From NCBI RefSeq assembly GCF_900104035.1, contig NZ_FNIT01000013.1:38862-102861 (forward strand): a stretch of DNA of 64,000 nucleotides, given 5' to 3'. The position numbers and the translations under genes are program-made. Positions 36,141 to 44,633 of this stretch are shown piece after piece. The stretch is from Aureimonas jatrophae (GTDB taxonomy: Bacteria > Pseudomonadota > Alphaproteobacteria > Rhizobiales > Rhizobiaceae). The notes beneath the pieces were generated by a model. The model was given only the letters and a program-made list of their open reading frames with translations. It was not told where the DNA came from and did no database searches. The first letter of the stretch is position 1, and every line of letters begins with the position of its first letter.

Positions 36141-37679
36141 ATGCCCGCAGTTCAGGAGACGATCGACCAGGTTCGCCGAATCGATGTCGACCAGTACAAG
36201 TACGGTTTCGAGACGCTGATCGAGATGGATGTCGCCCCGAAGGGGCTCGATACCGACACGATCCGCTTCATCTCGGCCAAGAAGGGCGAGCCCGAATGGA
36301 TGCTGGAATGGCGGCTGGCCGCCTTCGAGCGCTGGCAGACCATGGAGAGCCCATCCTGGGCGCGCCTCGATTACCCACCGATCGACTTTCAGGACATTCA
36401 CTACTACGCGGCGCCCAAGTCCATGAGCGGCCCGAAGTCGCTCGACGAGGTCGATCCCGAGATCCTGCGCACGTATGAGAAGCTCGGCATTCCGCTCAAG
36501 GAGCAGGAGATCCTAGCCGGCGTACGCAAGCCCGACGAACCGTCCGAGTTCGGTTCGGATGACGATTCCGGTGTCCCGGGCTCCGAAGGGTCCTACGGCG
36601 GTCGCGTCGCGGTGGACGCCGTGTTCGATTCCGTTTCTGTTGCGACGACCTTCAAGAAGGAGCTGCAGAAGGCCGGCGTGATCTTCATGCCGATCTCCGA
36701 GGCGATCCGTGAGCATCCGGACCTCGTTCGCCAGTATCTTGGCACCGTCGTTCCGGTATCGGACAACTTCTTCGCGACTATGAACTCTGCGGTCTTCACG
36801 GACGGGTCCTTCGTCTATGTGCCGCCGGGCGTCCGCTGCCCGATGGAGCTGTCGACCTACTTCCGTATCAACGAGCGTAACACCGGACAGTTCGAGCGCA
36901 CGCTGATCATCGCCGACAAGGGTTCCTACGTCTCGTATCTCGAGGGCTGCACCGCGCCCCAGCGCGACGAGAACCAGTTGCACGCGGCCGTCGTCGAGCT
37001 TGTCGCGTTGGACGATGCGGAGATCAAGTATTCCACAGTCCAGAACTGGTACCCGGGCGACAAGGACGGCAAGGGCGGTATCTACAACTTCGTCACCAAG
37101 CGCGGCGACTGTCGGGGTGCGAACTCGCGCATTTCCTGGACGCAGGTCGAGACCGGCTCCGCCATCACATGGAAGTACCCGAGCTGCATCCTGCGCGGCG
37201 ACGGCTCGCGCGGCGAGTTCTATTCGATCGCGGTATCCAATGGCCGGCAGCAGATCGACTCCGGCACCAAGATGATCCACATCGGCAAGAACACGTCGAG
37301 CCGCATCATCTCGAAGGGTATCTCGGCCGGGCATTCGAACAACACCTACCGTGGTCAGGTCACCGCGCAGCGCAAGGCGGCCAACGCGCGCAACTTCACG
37401 CAGTGCGACTCCCTGCTGATCGGCGAGGACTGCGGCGCGCACACCGTGCCGTACATCGAGGCCAAGAACGCCTCGGCCCAGTTCGAGCACGAGGCCACGA
37501 CCTCGAAGATCTCCGAGGACCAGCTGTTCTACTGCATGCAGCGCGGTATCCCGGAGGAGGAAGCCGTCGCGTTGATCGTCAACGGCTTCGTCAAGGACGT
37601 CATCCAGCAGCTCCCGATGGAGTTCGCCGTCGAAGCGCAGAAGCTGATCGGCATCTCGCTCGAGGGCAGCGTCGGCTGA
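36141..37679 (+). CDS. sufB: Fe-S cluster assembly scaffold subunit SufB
   Basis: SufB with SufC and SufD forms the SufBC2D scaffold on which Fe-S clusters are built in the cytosol. The 512-aa protein has the family core: [60 protein letters not shown], and the C-terminal GRAFEQ-type region seen here as [22 protein letters not shown]. The frame is open from 35994, but ATG 36141 with GGAG 12 bases upstream begins the conserved sequence. Confidence 0.96.
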   Translation: MPAVQETIDQVRRIDVDQYKYGFETLIEMDVAPKGLDTDTIRFISAKKGEPEWMLEWRLAAFERWQTMESPSWARLDYPPIDFQDIHYYAAPKSMSGPKSLDEVDPEILRTYEKLGIPLKEQEILAGVRKPDEPSEFGSDDDSGVPGSEGSYGGRVAVDAVFDSVSVATTFKKELQKAGVIFMPISEAIREHPDLVRQYLGTVVPVSDNFFATMNSAVFTDGSFVYVPPGVRCPMELSTYFRINERNTGQFERTLIIADKGSYVSYLEGCTAPQRDENQLHAAVVELVALDDAEIKYSTVQNWYPGDKDGKGGIYNFVTKRGDCRGANSRISWTQVETGSAITWKYPSCILRGDGSRGEFYSIAVSNGRQQIDSGTKMIHIGKNTSSRIISKGISAGHSNNTYRGQVTAQRKAANARNFTQCDSLLIGEDCGAHTVPYIEAKNASAQFEHEATTSKISEDQLFYCMQRGIPEEEAVALIVNGFVKDVIQQLPMEFAVEAQKLIGISLEGSVG

Positions 37680-37729
37680 TCGCCGGCGCCTCATCCCTTT
37701 TTCGTTTCGCTCCTCCCAAAAGAAGACAG

Positions 37730-38485
37730 ATGCTCGAGATCAAGAACCTTCACGCCCGCATCGCTGATACCGACACGGAGATCCTGCACGGGCTCGACCT
37801 CGTCGTGGAGGACGGCGAGGTGGCGGCGATCATGGGACCGAACGGCTCGGGCAAGTCGACGTTGTCCTACATCATCGCCGGCCGCGAGGACTACGAGGTC
37901 ACCGAGGGCGACATTCTCTACAACGGCGAGTCGATCTTGGAGATGGACGCTGCCGAGCGTGCGGCATCGGGCGTCTTCCTGGCCTTCCAGTACCCTCTGG
38001 AAATCCCGGGCGTCGCGACGATGACGTTCCTCAAGACGGCTCTCAACTCGCAGCGCAAGGCGCGCGGCGAGGGTGAACTGACGACGCCCGACTTCATGCG
38101 TCGTGTGAAGGAGGCCGCTGGCGACCTCAAGATCGACGCGGCCATGCTCAAGCGTCCACTCAACGTGGGGTTCTCCGGCGGCGAGAAGAAGCGTGCCGAG
38201 ATTCTGCAGATGGCGCTTCTAGAGCCGAAGCTGTGCGTGCTCGACGAGACGGATTCCGGCCTCGACATCGACGCGCTGAAGATCGTCGCGGACGGGGTGA
38301 ATGCGCTGCGCGGGGCCGATCGCTCGTTCCTTGTCATCACCCATTACCAGCGCCTGCTCGACTACATCGTGCCGGACAAGGTGCACGTCCTCTACAAGGG
38401 TCGCATCATCAAGACCGGTGACAAGGATCTGGCGCTGCAGCTCGAGAATGAGGGCTACGCACAGATCATCGGCGAGGCTGCCTGA
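37730..38485 (+). CDS. sufC: Fe-S assembly ATPase SufC
   Basis: SufC is the ABC-type ATPase that drives conformational change of SufB-SufD. The 251-aa protein has Walker A GPNGSGKST (about residues 35-43), the Q-loop in AFQYP, the signature NVGFSGGEKKRAEILQMA and Walker B CVLDETDSGLD, the D-E-T-D variant typical of SufC. Stop and sufD start overlap as TGATG. Confidence 0.97.
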   Translation: MLEIKNLHARIADTDTEILHGLDLVVEDGEVAAIMGPNGSGKSTLSYIIAGREDYEVTEGDILYNGESILEMDAAERAASGVFLAFQYPLEIPGVATMTFLKTALNSQRKARGEGELTTPDFMRRVKEAAGDLKIDAAMLKRPLNVGFSGGEKKRAEILQMALLEPKLCVLDETDSGLDIDALKIVADGVNALRGADRSFLVITHYQRLLDYIVPDKVHVLYKGRIIKTGDKDLALQLENEGYAQIIGEAA

Positions 38486-39729
38486 TGTCGGTTGCGAACC
38501 TTCCCGTCCGCACGCAGGCGGAACTGGCGCTGATCGAGCGGGCGGACCATGCGGGAGCGCTTGCCGACGGGCGCCGGCAGGAGGCGCTTGACTTGCTGCG
38601 CCAGAATGGGTTGCCGAGCCGCCGCGTCGAGGCGTGGCATTATACCGACCTGCGCGCGCTGCTCGGCCGCCAGGCGGCACCTTCGGGAGCGCGTACGGAC
38701 GCGTCGTTCCTGTCGCCCTTCCTGCCGCATAGCGTCGTGGTCGACCTCGGCCGCGGTGCGGCCGGCAACGACGTCGCGCGCGGCGTCTCTGTCACGCAGG
38801 GCTACAGTGAACCCTCGCTCGAAGGGACCGCCAACCGCCTCGACCGCGACTTCGACACAGTGCGGGTCCTTAATGCGGCGCTTGGTGCCGGTGCGTCGAC
38901 CGTAACAGTTGCTGCCGATACGGACGTCGAAACGCCGATCGAACTGCGTTCGCTGCCGCATGCCGGTGGGTCGCAGGGTGCATCCTCGGTCGTGCTGGGC
39001 GAGAACAGCAAGGCCGTTATCGTCGAGCGCGCGCCGGCGGAAGGCGCGGGCGCGGTGTCGACTGCAGTGCATACGCTGGAGCTCGGCGCGCGCGCCGACA
39101 TTCTCTGGATCGTCGTCCAGGAGAAGGGCTTCGACGAGACGCATTTGGCGCAACTCAACGTGCGCTGCGCGACCGACGCCAAGTTTCGAATGTTCGTCCT
39201 GAATGCGGGCGGTGCGGTAATCCGGCAGGAGGTCCACGTCGAGACGGCTGGCGAGGGCGCGGCGATCGTGATCCGGGGCGTCAACCTCCTGGCTGACAAC
39301 CAGCATGTCGATGTTACGACGACGCTTAACCACAACGCCGCCAACACGACATCGACGGAGATCTTCCGCAATGTCGTACTGGGCGGTCACGGCGTCTTCC
39401 AGGGCGTCATTCGCGTGGCGAAGGGCGCACAGAAGACCGACGCTCGCCTTGCTTGCAATACGTTGCTCCTCGCCGATGACGGCGACTTCTCGGCCAAGCC
39501 GGAGCTCGAGATCTTCGCCGACGACGTCCAGTGCGGCCACGGTGCGACGGCCGGCGAAATCAACGCCGACCATCTGTTCTATCTCATGAGTCGCGGCATT
39601 CCGCAGGCTCAGGCCCGCGCCCTTCTTGTGAAGGCGTTCGTCGACGAGGTCGTCGAGGAGATCGAGCACGAGGCTGCAGTGGAGGCGTTGGAGGCGCGGA
39701 TCGATGAGTGGCTGGCGACGGAGCGCTAA
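38485..39729 (+). CDS. sufD: Fe-S cluster assembly protein SufD
   Basis: The 414-aa protein is the SufB paralogue of the SufBC2D complex. It shows the N-terminal helical RVEAWHYTDLRALL motif, a beta-helix core, and the C-terminal AKPELEIFADDVQCGHGATAGEINADHLFYLMSRGI signature with its conserved cysteine and histidine. It overlaps sufC by one base and is followed by 111 bases without a gene before sufS. Confidence 0.96.
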   Translation: MSVANLPVRTQAELALIERADHAGALADGRRQEALDLLRQNGLPSRRVEAWHYTDLRALLGRQAAPSGARTDASFLSPFLPHSVVVDLGRGAAGNDVARGVSVTQGYSEPSLEGTANRLDRDFDTVRVLNAALGAGASTVTVAADTDVETPIELRSLPHAGGSQGASSVVLGENSKAVIVERAPAEGAGAVSTAVHTLELGARADILWIVVQEKGFDETHLAQLNVRCATDAKFRMFVLNAGGAVIRQEVHVETAGEGAAIVIRGVNLLADNQHVDVTTTLNHNAANTTSTEIFRNVVLGGHGVFQGVIRVAKGAQKTDARLACNTLLLADDGDFSAKPELEIFADDVQCGHGATAGEINADHLFYLMSRGIPQAQARALLVKAFVDEVVEEIEHEAAVEALEARIDEWLATER

Positions 39730-39840
39730 CGATTACGGGTCGACCGGCTCCGCTACGAGCCCGGCCCCATAATCTCATGGTCCGTTTTTAGGTCGTCGGT
39801 TCATCCCGGCCGTTCGGATTGTTTCAGGAGTTTCAGTCCC

Positions 39841-41088
39841 ATGACTGTAGAGACGCTGGCGCGCGCCGACCACTTCGATGTCGAGGCCATCCGACGGGAT
39901 TTCCCAATTCTGTCGAAGGAGATCTACGGCAAGCCGCTCGTCTACCTCGACAACGGAGCATCGGCGCAGAAACCCGAGGCGATGCTCGACGCTGTCCGCC
40001 GGGCGTATGCCGAGGACTACGCGAACGTGCATCGCGGATTACACTTCTTGTCCAACAAGGCGACCGAGGAGTTCGAGGCCGCCCGTGAAACAGTGCGCAA
40101 CTTCCTGAACGCCCGTAGTGCCGACGAGATCGTCTTCACGCGGTCCGCAACGGAAGCCATCAACCTCGTCTCGTATGGGTACGGCGCAGAGGCGATCGGC
40201 GAGGGCGACGAGATCGTCCTGACGATCATGGAGCACCATTCCAACATCGTCCCGTGGCATTTCCTTCGAGAGCGCAATGGGGCGAAGCTGGTCTTCGTAC
40301 CCGTCGCCGACGACGGTTCCATCGCGGTCGAGGATTTTGCGCGAGCTATCGGTCCCAAGACCAAACTTGTTGCCTTGACGCATATGTCGAACGTTCTGGG
40401 AACCGTTTCGCCCGTCAAGGACGTCGTCGCGCTGGCGCATGCTCATGGCGTTCCAGTGCTGGTCGACGGCAGTCAGGGGGCCGTCCACCTGCCGGTCGAC
40501 GTCCAAGACCTGGATTGCGACTTCTATGTCCTGACGGGACATAAGATGTACGGACCGACCGGTATCGGCGTCCTGTATGGCAAGATGGATCGTCTCTCGG
40601 CCATGCGCCCGTTCAACGGCGGCGGAGAGATGATCGTTGAGGTGTCGGAAGAGGCGATCACCTACAACGCGCCGCCCCACCGCTTCGAGGCGGGAACGCC
40701 TCCCATCGTTCAGGCCATCGGTCTCGCTGCGTCTCTGGATTACATGATCCGCATCGGTCGCGAGCGGATCGCTGCTCACGAGGCACGTCTGCGCGATTAT
40801 GCGCACGAGCGTTTGAGCGCGGTGAACTCCCTCAGGATCTACGGGCACGCACCGGACAAGGGGGCGATCGTCTCGTTCGATCTGGAAGGTATCCACTCGC
40901 ACGACGTCGCGATGGTCATCGATCGAGAGGGTGTCGCAGTCCGGGCAGGCACGCATTGCGCCCAGCCGCTTCTCAAGCGCTTCGGCGCCACCTCGACATG
41001 CCGTGCCTCGTTCGGCATGTACAACACATTGGCCGAAGTCGATCGCCTCGCTGAAGCGCTCGAGAAGGCCCGAAAGTTTTTCGCTTAA
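39841..41088 (+). CDS. sufS: Cysteine desulfurase SufS (group II)
   Basis: SufS supplies sulfur to the SufBCD scaffold. The 415-aa protein has YLDNGASAQKP, the PLP lysine in LTGHKMYGPTGIG (about residue 236), and the catalytic cysteine in the short rigid loop RAGTHCAQPLL (about residue 374), the pattern of group II enzymes. Group II enzymes normally need a sulfur acceptor (SufE or SufU); neither is encoded in this operon. Confidence 0.96.
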   Translation: MTVETLARADHFDVEAIRRDFPILSKEIYGKPLVYLDNGASAQKPEAMLDAVRRAYAEDYANVHRGLHFLSNKATEEFEAARETVRNFLNARSADEIVFTRSATEAINLVSYGYGAEAIGEGDEIVLTIMEHHSNIVPWHFLRERNGAKLVFVPVADDGSIAVEDFARAIGPKTKLVALTHMSNVLGTVSPVKDVVALAHAHGVPVLVDGSQGAVHLPVDVQDLDCDFYVLTGHKMYGPTGIGVLYGKMDRLSAMRPFNGGGEMIVEVSEEAITYNAPPHRFEAGTPPIVQAIGLAASLDYMIRIGRERIAAHEARLRDYAHERLSAVNSLRIYGHAPDKGAIVSFDLEGIHSHDVAMVIDREGVAVRAGTHCAQPLLKRFGATSTCRASFGMYNTLAEVDRLAEALEKARKFFA

Positions 41089-41105
41089 GAGGAGTCGGGA
41101 AGCCT

Positions 41106-41534
41106 ATGGATACCGACATCAAGACCTTACCGCCCGACGACCAGTCCACCGTTGCCGACACGGCTACGGCCAACGTTGCCATGGCCAATGTCGGTACCGC
41201 GCCGGCTTCGGCCATTCCGGCGGAGGAGCTGACCCGGATCACCGACGATATCGTTGCTGCCTTGAAGACGGTCTACGATCCGGAAATCCCCGCCGATATC
41301 TACGAGCTGGGTCTCATCTACAAGATCGATATCGACGACGACCGGAATGTCGACATTCAGATGACCCTGACGGCGCCCGGATGCCCCGTCGCCGGCGAGA
41401 TGCCGGGGTGGGTTGAGAACGCGGTCGGCACCGTAGAGGGCGTCCAGATCGTGCGTGTGGAACTGGTCTTCGATCCGCCCTGGACTCCGGAGCGAATGAG
41501 TGAGGAGGCGCAGGTCGCGGTCGGCTGGTACTGA
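41106..41534 (+). CDS. sufT: DUF59/MIP18-type Fe-S assembly protein (SufT-like)
   Basis: The 142-aa protein has a variable 40-residue N-terminus and a DUF59 domain with VYDPEIPADIYELGLIYKI and MTLTAPGCPVAGEMPGWVE containing the invariant reactive cysteine (about residue 98). SufT-type proteins help mature Fe-S proteins in the SUF pathway. It lies 17 bases after sufS and is a standard member of alphaproteobacterial suf operons. Confidence 0.93.
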   Translation: MDTDIKTLPPDDQSTVADTATANVAMANVGTAPASAIPAEELTRITDDIVAALKTVYDPEIPADIYELGLIYKIDIDDDRNVDIQMTLTAPGCPVAGEMPGWVENAVGTVEGVQIVRVELVFDPPWTPERMSEEAQVAVGWY

Positions 41535-41597
41535 TCCGCGATTGCGCCGGTCATGCGCCGCCACCATATTGAAGACACGCTTCGAAAGGTCCCCACC

Positions 41598-41978
41598 ATG
41601 AGCCGTTTCTCTGTGATGAGCTTGACCGACGCTGCCGCCGAGCGCGTCAACGAGATCGTCGCGATGCGTGGGGGCGATGCGGCAGGCGTCAGGATCGGCA
41701 TCAAGAAGGGTGGATGTGCCGGCATGGAGTACACGATCGACCTCGCCGAAGACGGAAGGCCCGGCGAGGACGTCGTGGAGCGCAACGGCGCACGCGTCTT
41801 CGTGGCGCCGGAGGCTGTGCTCTTTCTGCTGGGCACGCAGATGGACTATGAGGTGACGCGGCTGCGCTCTGGCTTCACCTTCAACAACCCGAACCAGACG
41901 TCAGCCTGCGGCTGCGGCGAATCTGTCGAGCTGAAGAAAGCCGATCTTGCCGCCCTTTCGGCCGCCCAGCATGCCTGA
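41598..41978 (+). CDS. sufA: A-type Fe-S carrier protein (SufA/IscA family)
   Basis: The 126-aa protein carries the three family cysteines: one in KKGGCAGMEY (about residue 36) and two in the C-terminal SACGCGES. It transfers assembled clusters to target proteins. ATG at 41598 follows AAAGG; the upstream in-frame start at 41553 has no support. It closes the suf operon seven bases before the TfoX-like gene. Confidence 0.94.
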   Translation: MSRFSVMSLTDAAAERVNEIVAMRGGDAAGVRIGIKKGGCAGMEYTIDLAEDGRPGEDVVERNGARVFVAPEAVLFLLGTQMDYEVTRLRSGFTFNNPNQTSACGCGESVELKKADLAALSAAQHA

Positions 41979-41984
41979 TGCATC

Positions 41985-42338
41985 ATGGACGAAGACTTCG
42001 TCCGTGAGATCTTCGCTTCGGAGGGACCGGTTCGGATCCGGCGCATGTTCGGCGGACAAGGCGTCTACCTGGATGGCCGGATCGTTGCGCTCGTCTTGAG
42101 CGGCGAACTGATGCTCAAGGGAGATGCCGACACCGAACCGGCATTCCTGGCGGCAGGCTCCCGACGCTGGACGTATCAGCGTCCCGGCGGGCGGCTGGTG
42201 GCCATGCCCTACTACACCTTCCCGCCGGACGCATACGATGACCCGGACGCGATGGCGATATGGGCTGCCCGTGCGCGCGAGGCTGCCGCACGGGTAGCCG
42301 CTGCAAACCCCGTCAGACGCCGGTCGCGATCAGCATAA
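41985..42338 (+). CDS. TfoX N-terminal domain protein
   Basis: The 117-aa protein is a stand-alone TfoX/Sxy N-terminal domain: RIRRMFGGQGVYLDGRIVALV, LMLKGDADTEPAF, FTPP-like YYTFPPDAYDDPDAM. In gamma-proteobacteria Sxy/TfoX activates competence genes together with CRP, but that function needs the C-terminal domain too; role here unknown. Its 3' end runs 26 bases into the facing helicase gene. Confidence 0.85.
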   Translation: MDEDFVREIFASEGPVRIRRMFGGQGVYLDGRIVALVLSGELMLKGDADTEPAFLAAGSRRWTYQRPGGRLVAMPYYTFPPDAYDDPDAMAIWAARAREAAARVAAANPVRRRSRSA

Positions 42339-43788
42339 AGGCGGGGATCTCGTCTCCGAAGCCGACCGGCGATGCCTCGTCGCGACCCTGATCGCGTCCA
42401 CGCCGATCGCTCGTCCGATCGGGACGCTCCGGTCGCCGCGACGGTGCAGGACGCTCATCCATGATGGGCGCCGACAGGCTCTCCGCGATCGCGGGAACAT
42501 CAGATGCGACCTCGACGTCAACCTGGGGCGCCGCGCCTCGTCCGCCACGTCGACGGTCCGACTCCCCATTGCGACGACCGGAGCCGCGAGACGAACCACG
42601 ACGGCCGCCGCGGCTCTCCTCCACGCCGTCGTCCGCCGCTTCCGTCTGGGGCAGGGCGGACAGATCGCCCTGCAGCCACTCGATCTTTTGGTTGATCAAA
42701 GTCTCGATCGCGTCGAGATACTTTTTGTCAGCCTTGGAGACGAGCGTGAACGCCTTGCCCGATCGGCCGGCGCGGCCGGTGCGGCCGATGCGGTGAACGT
42801 AGTCCTCCGCATGGATTGGCACGTCGAAATTGAAGACGTGGCTCACAAGCGGAATGTCGAGCCCACGTGCCGCGACGTCGGATGCGACAAGAAGGGTGAT
42901 CTTGTTGTCGCGAAAGGCCTGCAGCGTCGCCATGCGCGCGCGTTGGTCCATGTCGCCATGAAGAGCGCCGACCGAAAAATCGTGCTTCTCGAGCGAACGG
43001 GAGAGTGTCGCGACGTCGCGCTTGCGGTTGCAGAAGATGATCGCGTTGGTGAGATCGTCGCCCTGCGCGCGCACGAGGCCTCGCAGCGTCTCTCGCTTCT
43101 CGTAGTCTTCCTTGCGGGTCGCGACCAGCCGCTGCTCGACCGTCGTCGCCGTGGACGCGGCCTTCGCAACCTCGACCCGGACCGGGTTCTGCAGGAACTG
43201 CTCGGTCAGGCGCGTGATCTCCGGCGGCATGGTGGCCGAGAAGAAAAGCGTTTGGCGCGTGAAGGGGAGAAGCTTGCAGATACGCTCGATATCCGGGATG
43301 AAACCCATATCGAGCATGCGGTCGGCCTCGTCGATGACGAGGATCTCGACGCCCGTCAGAAGCAGCTTGCCGCGTTCGAAGTGGTCGAGAAGCCGGCCCG
43401 GCGTCGCGATAAGGACGTCGACGCCCCGTTGGAGCTTCTTTTCCTGTTCGTCGAAGGAAACACCACCGATCAGGAGCGCGACGTTGACCTTCTGGGCCGC
43501 GCCGTACTTCACGAACGACTCCTCGACCTGAGCGGCGAGTTCGCGCGTCGGCTCGATGATGAGCGTCCGCGGCATCCGCGCACGCGCGCGGCCCTTCTCC
43601 AGATGCGTCAGCATCGGCAGCACGAAGGAAGCCGTCTTGCCGGTTCCGGTCTGGGCAATGCCCAGCACGTCACGCTTGGCGAGTGCGTGGGGAATGGCTT
43701 GCGCCTGGATGGGAGTCGGCTCGGTATATCCGGCGGCCTCGACCGCGGCGAGGACCTTGGGGCTTAGACCGAGTTCAGAAAATGGCAT
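42313..43788 (-). CDS. DEAD-box ATP-dependent RNA helicase (RhlE-like)
   Basis: The 491-aa protein has all DEAD-box motifs: Q-motif EPTPIQAQAI, AQTGTGKT, PTRELA, VIDEADRMLDMGF, SAT, and HRIGRTGRAGRSG (motif VI). A low-complexity Arg/Gly/Asp tail from about residue 385 (RGGRRGSSRGSGRRN) probably binds RNA. It ends in GFGDEIPAFMLIATGV, a short conserved end I associate with alphaproteobacterial RhlE-type helicases. Likely role: ribosome assembly, cold adaptation or RNA decay with RNase E. Confidence 0.94.
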   Translation of the reverse strand: MPFSELGLSPKVLAAVEAAGYTEPTPIQAQAIPHALAKRDVLGIAQTGTGKTASFVLPMLTHLEKGRARARMPRTLIIEPTRELAAQVEESFVKYGAAQKVNVALLIGGVSFDEQEKKLQRGVDVLIATPGRLLDHFERGKLLLTGVEILVIDEADRMLDMGFIPDIERICKLLPFTRQTLFFSATMPPEITRLTEQFLQNPVRVEVAKAASTATTVEQRLVATRKEDYEKRETLRGLVRAQGDDLTNAIIFCNRKRDVATLSRSLEKHDFSVGALHGDMDQRARMATLQAFRDNKITLLVASDVAARGLDIPLVSHVFNFDVPIHAEDYVHRIGRTGRAGRSGKAFTLVSKADKKYLDAIETLINQKIEWLQGDLSALPQTEAADDGVEESRGGRRGSSRGSGRRNGESDRRRGGRGAAPQVDVEVASDVPAIAESLSAPIMDERPAPSRRPERPDRTSDRRGRDQGRDEASPVGFGDEIPAFMLIATGV

Positions 43789-43987
43789 GGACCAGCAAGT
43801 TCTCTCTCAACGGAGGTCGGAGTCGACAACCTGCGGCCGCCATGACGCCACTCGTTCGGGCGATAGGCGCAAGGTCGTGCGAAGTCAACCGCTTAAGCCC
43901 ACATAAGCATCGGGCATAGCTCGGACAGGGATGTTACCCGACTGTTGTGACGATTACTGACCGTTCATACAACGACAAGGCACCAAC

Positions 43988-44560
43988 TCAGTTTGTCGCA
44001 GGGCCGAACCGATAGGGCTCTCCCGGCGACAAGAAGAGTTCGTAGCTTTCCGCGATTTCACCGTCCAAGGGGACGATATCGAAAAAGACGGTCAGGTTGC
44101 TTTCCTGACCTGCCGCCGGTGGGTCGGCCCGGTAACCGACGACCGCACCCTCGATCGTTGCGATCTCGGTGATCTCGGTACTGGCGATGACGGTGTTGTT
44201 GCCACTCTTCTCCTCGATCTGCTGAACGAAGAAGCGGTTGCCTGTCGTCTCGCCGACGGGCTGCGTCATCACCGAACGCCAAATGCCGTGGCGGTCGTCC
44301 TGCGTCCAAGGGCCGAGGATCTGAACGTCGCCGATCATCGGCGCGAGGTTCGCGATGGCCGACAACACCACGCTATCCGTCGGCGCCACAGGGGCCGCCT
44401 CAGTGGCGGTCGCAGGCGCGGTGACCTTGGCTGGCGCTGGCTGTGCCTGCGTGTTTGGGGCAGGCGGCTGGTAGGGGGCCGGGGGAGTTGGAGGCGTGAC
44501 GTCTTGCGCATACGCCGCCGTAGCAAGAAAGACCGACAGAGTGAGGATGGCGGCGCGCAT
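43988..44560 (-). CDS. Exported protein of unknown function
   Basis: The 190-aa product has a signal peptide (MRAAILTLSVFLATAAYA followed by Q), a Pro/Ala-rich low-complexity segment (about residues 22-60), and a compact C-terminal domain of about 120 residues with GDVQILGPWTQDDRHGIWRSVMTQ and GEPYRFGPATN. I do not recognise the domain. It should be periplasmic. ATG at 44560 starts the signal peptide; the longer upstream frame overlaps parE and is unlikely. It lies directly downstream of parE on the same strand. Confidence 0.75.
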   Translation of the reverse strand: MRAAILTLSVFLATAAYAQDVTPPTPPAPYQPPAPNTQAQPAPAKVTAPATATEAAPVAPTDSVVLSAIANLAPMIGDVQILGPWTQDDRHGIWRSVMTQPVGETTGNRFFVQQIEEKSGNNTVIASTEITEIATIEGAVVGYRADPPAAGQESNLTVFFDIVPLDGEIAESYELFLSPGEPYRFGPATN

Positions 44561-44633
44561 GGGATGTGTCCCTGAAGACCTTCGATGAACCCGATCTATC
44601 GCCCCGACCGCCCTTTGCAAACCGACCGTCGCG

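Noticed and set aside
39730..39840. A tRNA or riboswitch in the gap between sufD and sufS
   Set aside because: There is only an imperfect hairpin (CCGGCTC/GAGCCCGG); no cloverleaf, T-loop or known riboswitch core.
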